DNA from: Segatella copri
Lineage (GTDB): Bacteria > Bacteroidota > Bacteroidia > Bacteroidales > Bacteroidaceae
Length of the DNA stretch: 64,000 nucleotides
NCBI RefSeq assembly: GCF_026015625.1
Contig: NZ_JAPDVG010000001.1
Span: 1,488,001 to 1,552,000 of the forward strand
Direction: 5' to 3'
The notes beneath the pieces were generated by a model, which worked only from the letters and a program-made list of their open reading frames with translations, was not told the origin of the DNA and did not search any database. Made by a program: the position numbers and the translations under genes. Position 1 is the first letter of the stretch. The number at the start of each line of letters is the position of its first letter. Shown here piece by piece: positions 57,873-64,000 of this stretch.

Positions 57873-59366
57873 TTAACTGTGAATCACCGGCAACTTGATG
57901 GTAAAGGTTGTGCCCTTTCCCAATTCGCTGTCTACCTTGATTTCACCATCATGAAGATCTACTATCTTCTTGACATAAGCCAGTCCCAGTCCGAATCCCT
58001 TCACATCATGGACATTGCCTGTATGTACGCGGTAGAACTTGTCGAATATCTTCTTCAGATTCTCCTTCTTCATACCCAGACCAGTATCCGTGATTGAGAG
58101 ATACAGATGCTCTTCATCATTCCAGGTCTTCATCGTAATGTTAAGCGGCTCGTCCGGCTTGCGGTATTTCACGGCATTGTCCATCAGATTGAAGATGACA
58201 TTCTGGAAATGTACCTCATCAACATAGAGTCCCGAATCGATAGCCTCAATATCGGTATAGACCTTTCCGCCAGTATGCTCAACGCGGAGCGAGAAGGAAT
58301 TGGCAATATTCTCAACCATCTCGTTCAGATCGAGTTCTTTCTTCTTGAACACCGCCTTCTTGCGGTCGAACATACTCATCTGCAATACCTTTTCTACCAG
58401 GAAACGAAGACGCTTCGATTCATCGTTGATCACGTTACCCAGATGTTTCTGCATCTGTTCACTCTTTGCCACCGAGGTATCATTGAGCATCTGCGCTGCC
58501 AGACTGATACTGGCTATCGGCGTCTTCAGTTCGTGGGTCATATTATTGATGAAGTCGTTCTTTATCTCTGTATATCTCTTTTGTCTGAAGATAACCACAA
58601 TGGTAAAGATGAAGGTAATCAGCAGTACCAGCGTGAAGATGACACTAGGAATCATGAAGCGCACACTGGAGAAGATATAGCTGTTCATATCCGGGAAATG
58701 CACCCTTACTACGCCCATCTTCGACTGTGGGTCGTTGCGGAAGAGCACCTGTGAGTAGCTGTATTCCTCACCCTCGTCCGTATAGTCAGGACAGCGGTAA
58801 ACCTCTCGTCCATCCTGGGTAGTCACGGTGAAATGATAAGGAATGTTGATACCATTATTCATCATCTCAGCCTTGAGGTCCTGATCGAGCTGCTTGAAGT
58901 TGATTCTCTCCTTCAGCGGCTTGTCTGATGCCGAATAAAGGATAGAATATACCACCTCATCCAGCAACGCTTTCTGATAGACATAGCGGTTCTTCACGAT
59001 TTCCTGAAGCGACTTCTGTGTTTCTGTCAGCGAATTCTTATCGCTACGCAGTATCATCGCCTTCGGCATATTGCCAGGATGTGTGGCATTTGTCTTCAGC
59101 TCGAAAGTTGAATAAACTGCCGCTCCCTTGTTCTTATCTTTATTGGCCTTACGTTCTGTCTCGTTGACATTCTTTTCGAGATAGCGCAGAGTTTCATTAA
59201 GCTCCAAATTTCTTGAAGCTTGATACAGGGCTCTGTTGACCGACTCGTCAAACTGTTCCTTCTTCATGTTTACCATCTCCTGGATGTAACTGAGCTGCAA
59301 GTACAGCAGCGCAAGGAACGAAAAGCCCATGATAATGGCTATGGTCCAAATCGTTTTCTTCTTCAT
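57873..59366 (-). CDS. rprX: Sensor histidine kinase (RprX-like)
   Basis: A 497-residue membrane kinase. The first helix is near residues 8-30 (WTIAIIMGFSFLALLYLQLS), a periplasmic sensor region follows, and the second helix is near residue 245 (IFTLVLLITFIFTIVVIF). The H-box is DFINNMTHELKTPIASI. The HATPase core has NLMDNAVKYRK, DTGLGMKKENLKKIFDKFYR and GFGLGLAYVKKIV. It phosphorylates the regulator encoded just downstream. The -7 box TATCTTTG at 59372-59379 lies so close to the ATG that the mRNA may be leaderless. Confidence 0.9.
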   Translation of the reverse strand: MKKKTIWTIAIIMGFSFLALLYLQLSYIQEMVNMKKEQFDESVNRALYQASRNLELNETLRYLEKNVNETERKANKDKNKGAAVYSTFELKTNATHPGNMPKAMILRSDKNSLTETQKSLQEIVKNRYVYQKALLDEVVYSILYSASDKPLKERINFKQLDQDLKAEMMNNGINIPYHFTVTTQDGREVYRCPDYTDEGEEYSYSQVLFRNDPQSKMGVVRVHFPDMNSYIFSSVRFMIPSVIFTLVLLITFIFTIVVIFRQKRYTEIKNDFINNMTHELKTPIASISLAAQMLNDTSVAKSEQMQKHLGNVINDESKRLRFLVEKVLQMSMFDRKKAVFKKKELDLNEMVENIANSFSLRVEHTGGKVYTDIEAIDSGLYVDEVHFQNVIFNLMDNAVKYRKPDEPLNITMKTWNDEEHLYLSITDTGLGMKKENLKKIFDKFYRVHTGNVHDVKGFGLGLAYVKKIVDLHDGEIKVDSELGKGTTFTIKLPVIHS

Positions 59367-59371
59367 GGGGG

Positions 59372-59379
59372 CAAAGATA
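59372..59379 (-). promoter_or_regulatory. -7 box abutting the histidine-kinase start
   Basis: TATCTTTG on the minus strand ends five bases before the ATG at 59366, so transcription would begin at or near the A of the start codon. Confidence 0.55.
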
Positions 59380-59507
59380 AGAAATTTCTTAATCAGTTAA
59401 CTTAAAATCGTTAATTAATTATTTACTCTTTCTAGTTTTTAACATTTTTCGGTATTTTTAGTTTCGTATATAAAACTATATTTTCGTTTTCCATAAAAAA
59501 AAAGAGA

Positions 59508-59536
59508 GGAAGTATACATATCACATGCACACTTCC
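59508..59536 (-). terminator. Terminator of the EF-G2 gene
   Basis: GGAAGT (59508-59513) pairs with ACTTCC (59531-59536); on the minus strand this is followed by TCTCTTTTTTTTT. The gap 59367-59604 otherwise shows nothing. Confidence 0.6.
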
Positions 59537-59604
59537 CCATATTGGTCATATCAACATAAAATTTTAATTTATATAAGAGAGATTTTTCTCTAACCTAACA
59601 ATTG

Positions 59605-61767
59605 CTATTCAGCATCCTTCTCCAATTCTGCCTCATGATCCGCAATCAGCTTACTCTGAATGTCGGAAGGAACCAACTCGTAGCTGGCAAACTTGGTAGT
59701 GAATGAAGCACGTCCACCTGTCAATGAACTCAGAGAGATGGAATAGCTGGCAAGTTCCTTCAGAGGAATCTTGGCACTCAACTTCTGGTAACCGGCCTCG
59801 CTGTCCATACCCATAATGAGAGCACGACGTCCCTGGAGATCACTCATCACATCACCCATGAAATCAGCAGGCACATAAACCTCCAAATCATAGATAGGCT
59901 CCAGAATCTTCGGACCAGCCTGTTTGAAGGCATCGCTGAACGCATGGCGGGCAGCAAGCATGAACGAAAGTTCATTACTATCTACTGGGTGCATCTTACC
60001 ATCATAAACGATGACACGTACATCACGTGCATAACTGCCCGTCAACGGACCATGTTCCATACAGTCCATAACACCCTTCAGAATAGCTGGCATGAAGCGG
60101 GCATCAATGGCACCACCAACCACAGAGTTGAGGAATACCAGTTTACCACCCCATGGCAAACTAACCTCTTCACGGCTCTTGATATTCATCTTGAACTCCT
60201 GACCGTTGAAGGTAAATGACGTAGGATCAGGCATACCTTCTGCGTATGGTTCAACAATGAGATGCACCTCACCAAACTGACCAGAGCCACCACTCTGTTT
60301 CTTATGGCGGTAGTCAGCACGAGCCTTCTTGGTAATAGTCTCACGATAAGGAATACGTGGCTCTTCGAAAGTCACATTGAGTTTTTCGTTGTTTTCCAGA
60401 CGCCACTTCAGCGTGCGGAGATGGAACTCACCCTGTCCTCTTACGATTACCTGGCGCAATTCCTTGCTCTGATCAACAATCCAAGTAGGGTCTTCCTGGC
60501 GCATCTTCAGGAGTGCAGCCATCAGTTTCTCTGTATCCTGAACATTGGCAGCCTTGATAGCACGTGAATACTTAGGATTAGGATATTTAATGAAGTCGAA
60601 ACGCCACTCAGCCCCCTTACCATTAAGGGTATTGCCGGTCTTCACGTCCTTCATCTTCACGGTACAGCCAATATCACCGGCATTCAACTGCTCTACAGGC
60701 ACACGGTTGGCACCCGCACAGGCATAAATCTGTCCGATACGCTCCTTGGAGCCACGATCTGCATTAGTCAGGTCGTCACCATTCTTGATAGAGCCACTCA
60801 TCACCTTGAAGTAGCTTACCTCACCGATATGAGGTTCCATACCAGTCTTGAAGAAGTAAACACTCTCAGGACCATTGCTGTCTGGCGTAATTTCCTCACC
60901 ACGTGTATTATGCAGTTTCGGCATCTCGCTTACGAAAGGAACCACATTGCCCAGGAACTCCATCAGGCGGTGAACGCCCATCGACTTACCTGCACAAACG
61001 CAGAACACAGGGAAGATGCTACGGCTAACCAATCCCTTGCGGATGCCCTCGCGAAGTTCATCTTCTGTCAGACTCTCGCTCTCGAAGAACTTCTCCATCA
61101 GTCCCTCATCGTTCTCGGCTGCAGCCTCAACAAGAGCCGTATGAAGTTCCATGGCTTTCTCCATTTCCTCTTCTGGAATATCTTCAATAATAGGAGCACC
61201 GCCCTCAGGCTTCCAGGAATATTTTTTCATCAATAAGACGTCAATGAGAGCATTGAAGCCTGAACCGGTCTCGATAGGATATTGTATCTGCACACACTTA
61301 GAACCATAAATGTCCTTCATGGTGGCTATGATATTATCAAAGTCGCACTTGTCTGAGTCGAGCTGGTTTACCAGGAAGATGACAGGTTTGCCCAACTTCT
61401 CTGTATAACGGAAGTTGTTCTGTGTACCTACTTCTGGACCATACTGACCATTAATAAGGATAACTGCCTGATCGGTAACATTGAGAGATGTAATGGCACC
61501 TCCCACGAAATCATCGCTACCTGGGCAATCTATAATGTTAAGCTTCTTGTTGTTCCACTCTACATGAAAAACTGTAGGGAACACAGAGTAGCCGTATTCC
61601 AACTCAACTGGGAAGTAGTCGCTCACCGTATTTTTCGCTTCTACAGAGCCTTTACGCTTGATAACGCCTGCTTCAAATAACATACTCTCGGCAAGTGTAG
61701 TCTTGCCGCTACCCGCACTGCCCAACAGCGCAATGTTTTTAATCTCATTTGTCTGATAAACTCTCAT
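59605..61767 (-). CDS. Elongation factor G paralogue (EF-G2)
   Basis: A 720-residue translational GTPase-like protein. The P-loop is GSAGSGKT at residues 16-23. The switch II segment is DCPGSDDF at residues 80-87, with Ser84 where canonical EF-G and EF-Tu have the catalytic His (DxPGHxDF). G4 is NQLD. Domains II-V follow with the EF-G layout (RGQGEFHLRTLKWRL, TGSYARDVRV). This agrees with the Bacteroides EF-G2 paralogue reported to work without GTP hydrolysis. It is clearly distinct from the essential EF-G. Confidence 0.92.
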   Translation of the reverse strand: MRVYQTNEIKNIALLGSAGSGKTTLAESMLFEAGVIKRKGSVEAKNTVSDYFPVELEYGYSVFPTVFHVEWNNKKLNIIDCPGSDDFVGGAITSLNVTDQAVILINGQYGPEVGTQNNFRYTEKLGKPVIFLVNQLDSDKCDFDNIIATMKDIYGSKCVQIQYPIETGSGFNALIDVLLMKKYSWKPEGGAPIIEDIPEEEMEKAMELHTALVEAAAENDEGLMEKFFESESLTEDELREGIRKGLVSRSIFPVFCVCAGKSMGVHRLMEFLGNVVPFVSEMPKLHNTRGEEITPDSNGPESVYFFKTGMEPHIGEVSYFKVMSGSIKNGDDLTNADRGSKERIGQIYACAGANRVPVEQLNAGDIGCTVKMKDVKTGNTLNGKGAEWRFDFIKYPNPKYSRAIKAANVQDTEKLMAALLKMRQEDPTWIVDQSKELRQVIVRGQGEFHLRTLKWRLENNEKLNVTFEEPRIPYRETITKKARADYRHKKQSGGSGQFGEVHLIVEPYAEGMPDPTSFTFNGQEFKMNIKSREEVSLPWGGKLVFLNSVVGGAIDARFMPAILKGVMDCMEHGPLTGSYARDVRVIVYDGKMHPVDSNELSFMLAARHAFSDAFKQAGPKILEPIYDLEVYVPADFMGDVMSDLQGRRALIMGMDSEAGYQKLSAKIPLKELASYSISLSSLTGGRASFTTKFASYELVPSDIQSKLIADHEAELEKDAE

Positions 61768-61923
61768 GACGCTTATAGATTTTTAAGGGTTATACTTAAA
61801 TTTGCTAGTTGCAATCCACAGTCAAACCACCGGTTTTTCTGTTTCATGCTACTAAAGTACAAAAAAAATCGCACATTGCCAAAAGTTTTGGGCAAAAAAC
61901 TTCTGTTTTTTAAAACATATTAG

Positions 61924-61931
61924 TACTTTTG
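61924..61931 (+). promoter_or_regulatory. -7 box (TACTTTTG) for hemW
   Basis: TACTTTTG is 65 bases before the hemW ATG. The leader contains one of three copies of a 17-base sequence (CACCTTATTATATATAG at 61961-61977). Confidence 0.6.
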
Positions 61932-61995
61932 CACTTTGTTTAGACATGTTTTTGTCTTTACACCTTATTATATATAGAAAAAGAAGTTCAGAAAT

Positions 61996-63132
61996 ATGGC
62001 AGGACTATACATACATATCCCCTTTTGTGAAAGCCGGTGCATCTACTGCGGTTTTTACAGTACCACCTCCCTCAAGTTAAGGGATGATTACACTGATGCT
62101 CTCTGCCGGGAGATGCAGATGCGCCCGGCAAAAGCCGCTCTCGGAAGCAATGAAACTATCGAAACCATCTATCTGGGCGGTGGAACCCCGAGTCAGCTCA
62201 ACGGCTCCCAACTCAACCAGATTTTCTCTGCTATCAGAAAAAACTATACGCTGGCAGAGAATATGGAGATCACGATGGAATGCAATCCGGACGATGTAAC
62301 CGGCGATTTCTGTGAAACGCTGAAGAAACTCCCCGTCAACAGAATCAGCATGGGAGCGCAGACCTTCAGCAATGAGCGCTTACACTTTCTGCATCGCCGT
62401 CATAACGCCAGAGAGGTAGAAGAAGCCGTCGACCGACTCCGCAACATCGGCATCCGCAATATCAGTATCGACCTGATGTTCGGATTCCCCGAAGAATCTC
62501 TTTCCCAATGGATGAGCGATATCAGGCACGCCATACAGCTGGATGTGGAACACATATCTGCCTATAGTCTGATGTACGAAGAGGGAACTCCCCTCTACCA
62601 TATGCTGAAACAGGGAAAGATTAGCGAAATAGATGAAGAAACCAGTCGCAAGATGTATGAAACCCTGATAGACCAGCTTACTGGAGCAGGCTACGAACAT
62701 TATGAAATCAGCAATTTTGCCCGTCCGGGGTTCCGTTCACGCCACAACAGCAGTTACTGGCACGAGGTACCATATATCGGAATAGGAGCAGCCGCCCACT
62801 CCTACAATAGGAAGCAGCGCAGCTGGAATATCGAAAATATCCAGACTTATATTCGAAGTATCGGCGATGGCATTCTGCCTTCTGAGAGTGAACAGCTAGA
62901 TATTTCCACCCGATACAACGATCTGATAACAACCGCCTTGCGAACAAGCGACGGAATAAACCTCATGAAGATGGAGCAGGAATTCGGAAAAGAACTGGCA
63001 GACAGACTGCTCCAGGAAGCCCAGTCGCATATCACCCGGGGGCTGATGAAAATAAAGAACGGCAGGCTCTCCCTCACTCGGGAAGGCCTTTACATATCGG
63101 ATGATGTGATGAGTGATTTCATGATTATATAA
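61996..63132 (+). CDS. hemW: HemW-like radical SAM heme chaperone
   Basis: A 378-residue radical-SAM protein. The [4Fe-4S] motif CxxxCxxC is Cys11, Cys15 and Cys18 in IPFCESRCIYCGFY. The GGGTPSQL segment near residue 58 and the YEISNFARPG segment near residue 237 match HemW/HemN-like proteins. The C-terminal part is the HemW-type domain. It is placed as HemW (heme insertion) rather than as the oxygen-independent coproporphyrinogen oxidase, because the start CxxxCxxC lacks the following Cys of HemN. It ends in a terminator shared with the next convergent gene. Confidence 0.9.
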   Translation: MAGLYIHIPFCESRCIYCGFYSTTSLKLRDDYTDALCREMQMRPAKAALGSNETIETIYLGGGTPSQLNGSQLNQIFSAIRKNYTLAENMEITMECNPDDVTGDFCETLKKLPVNRISMGAQTFSNERLHFLHRRHNAREVEEAVDRLRNIGIRNISIDLMFGFPEESLSQWMSDIRHAIQLDVEHISAYSLMYEEGTPLYHMLKQGKISEIDEETSRKMYETLIDQLTGAGYEHYEISNFARPGFRSRHNSSYWHEVPYIGIGAAAHSYNRKQRSWNIENIQTYIRSIGDGILPSESEQLDISTRYNDLITTALRTSDGINLMKMEQEFGKELADRLLQEAQSHITRGLMKIKNGRLSLTREGLYISDDVMSDFMII

Positions 63133-63148
63133 TGGTTTCAACAAACAA

Positions 63149-63180
63149 AAAAGCCTTGGAATCTAATTCCAAGGCTCTAA
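63149..63180. terminator. Terminator between hemW and a convergent gene
   Basis: AGCCTTGGAAT pairs with ATTCCAAGGCT around CTA, with an A-run before it. The right arm overlaps the last codons and stop of the minus-strand gene at 63163. Confidence 0.8.
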
Positions 63181-63525
63181 TTTCTTTAAACCATTTTTCT
63201 TGTATACTTCATAATAAAAAGCTTTAATGCTCTTGACCACTTGTATGGTAGATTTCTTTTTCTGCAACATAGGCTTAACCAGCTGCATCACAGCAAAACA
63301 AACTACCACAATAAGCAATACTACTGCCCAAGAGAGAATCTCACTCTGAATATCCAAAATTGGCTGGAGGCCAATGCCCAAAGCCACAGGCAGGATAAAA
63401 CAGACCCAATCTATCGGGCTGTCAAGCTTGGTTGATTCGAAATATTCATCGCGTAGTGCTTTTGGAGCATTCAAGATTAATCTTTTCTGGTGCTTATTCC
63501 AGTAATCTTCAAATTCTTTTTCCAT
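63163..63525 (-). CDS. Hypothetical protein with two membrane helices
   Basis: A protein of about 120 residues. The N-terminal 45 residues are charged and helical (EKEFEDYWNKHQKRLILNAP). Two hydrophobic helices follow (WVCFILPVALGIGL and ILSWAVVLLIVVVCFAVMQL), and the C-terminus is basic. An in-frame ATG at 63534 adds three residues. I do not recognise the family. It is convergent with hemW, sharing its terminator. Confidence 0.7.
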   Translation of the reverse strand: MEKEFEDYWNKHQKRLILNAPKALRDEYFESTKLDSPIDWVCFILPVALGIGLQPILDIQSEILSWAVVLLIVVVCFAVMQLVKPMLQKKKSTIQVVKSIKAFYYEVYKKNGLKKLEPWN

Positions 63526-63740
63526 GCAATCCATTTACTGTTTTGTCTTAAAACTAGACGGTTAAAACTTCAATACTTATACTTTTCTTTATACTTTTCG
63601 GCTACAAAGATAAGAATAATTATTCATTTCTCCAAAATTACAACATACTACTTTGAATATTTAACGTATATTAATTCTAATGGTCAAAACAAGAACTTCA
63701 CTGCATCACTTGACAATAGCCTGCTTGTATATAGACAGGA

Positions 63741-63774
63741 AAAGGCAACACCCAACGACGGGCATTGCCTTTCT
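63741..63774 (-). terminator. Terminator of the citrate synthase gene
   Basis: AAGGCAA pairs with TTGCCTT, with inner CCC/GGG pairs, on the minus strand, then T-rich sequence. It is about 25 bases after the citrate synthase stop. Confidence 0.8.
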
Positions 63775-63796
63775 TGTATAATAACAAAGAGGAATT

Positions 63797-64000
63797 TTAT
63801 CTCTCATTAAGTGGCTTATACTCCAGTTCGCCAAGAATATTCTTATATGCAGGACGGATAATACGACGGCCTTCGAAATTGAGTTCTTCAATACGATGGG
63901 CTGTCCAACCCACGATACGTGCCATGGCGAAAATAGGTGTATAGATTTCCTGTGGCAAACCAATCATTTCATAGATAAAGCCACTGTAGAAATCAAGATT
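63797..64000 (-). CDS. gltA: Citrate synthase, C-terminal end (N-terminus off window)
   Basis: The last 67 codons of a citrate synthase; the rest is beyond the right edge. The protein end reads NLDFYSGFIYEMIGLPQEIY, then TPIFAMARIVGWTAHRIEEL, and RRIIRPAYKNI, which are the conserved C-terminal segments with the catalytic Asp (NLDFYSG) and the substrate-binding Arg residues. It condenses oxaloacetate and acetyl-CoA in the citrate cycle. It ends with LEYKPLNER at the TAA at 63797-63799. Confidence 0.93.
   Translation of the reverse strand, partial: NLDFYSGFIYEMIGLPQEIYTPIFAMARIVGWTAHRIEELNFEGRRIIRPAYKNILGELEYKPLNER

Noticed and set aside
1..64000. tRNA or rRNA genes
   Set aside because: No cloverleaf with a T-loop GTTCRA and matching acceptor stem was recognised in the gaps, but no scan was run.

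Overview
The window looks like a chromosomal segment of a gut or oral Bacteroidota of the Prevotella/Segatella type (S. copri-like). The reasons are the many -7 boxes of the Bacteroidota form TAnnTTTG, few Shine-Dalgarno sites, an HU-HIG DNA-binding protein, an RprX/RprY-type two-component pair, an EF-G2 paralogue and a small COX24-like ribosomal protein. The species call is inference.

Layout. (1) 1-8.6 kb: sugar or polyol use. A LacI-type regulator runs off the left edge and is followed by an NDH-2 NADH dehydrogenase. A second LacI regulator is divergent to a GPH transporter, a zinc polyol dehydrogenase and a PfkB fructokinase. Two triplets of operator-like sites with identical geometry sit before the transporter and before the kinase. 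(2) 8.7-16 kb: small housekeeping genes (cupin, Nudix, esterase, Bcp peroxidase, acetyltransferase, HD protein, carbonic anhydrase, PHP hydrolase, Ogt, YaaA). (3) 16-24.4 kb: accessory DNA. It holds a non-coding block of three abutting 22-23-bp-period palindromic arrays next to an HU-HIG gene, a HigBA toxin-antitoxin pair, a long structured stem, and a complete type III restriction-modification system. (4) 24.6-42 kb: core metabolism, with four glutamine amidotransferase genes in a row (glmS, purF-like, carA, carB), pyruvate kinase, LemA/TPM, HU, a tiny ribosomal protein, RNase G and an S9 peptidase. (5) 42-52 kb: a second accessory region. It has an AAA-ATPase/PD-(D/E)XK gene between 45-bp direct repeats, an AbiD/AbiF-like HEPN gene whose leader carries a promoter and terminator-like hairpin repeated elsewhere as short stand-alone RNA units, a roughly 330-nt structured RNA candidate, a HIRAN protein with an exonuclease-BRCT protein, a decayed tyrosine integrase, HipBA, and a 754-bp inverted-repeat non-coding element with another 22-bp-period array. 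(6) 52-64 kb: a GH13 amylase-like protein fused to an AlaX-like tRNA-editing domain, fabD, rpsF-rpsR-rplI, rprY-rprX, EF-G2, hemW, and the C-terminal end of citrate synthase running off the right edge.

The strongest candidates for something undescribed are the Abi/HEPN gene with its small hairpin RNA family, whose stem changes in a compensatory way between two copies; the two non-coding palindromic-array elements at 16 kb and 51 kb, which share a motif; and the GH13-AlaX fusion. Nothing was searched against databases. Calls rest on motifs and family knowledge read from the sequence.
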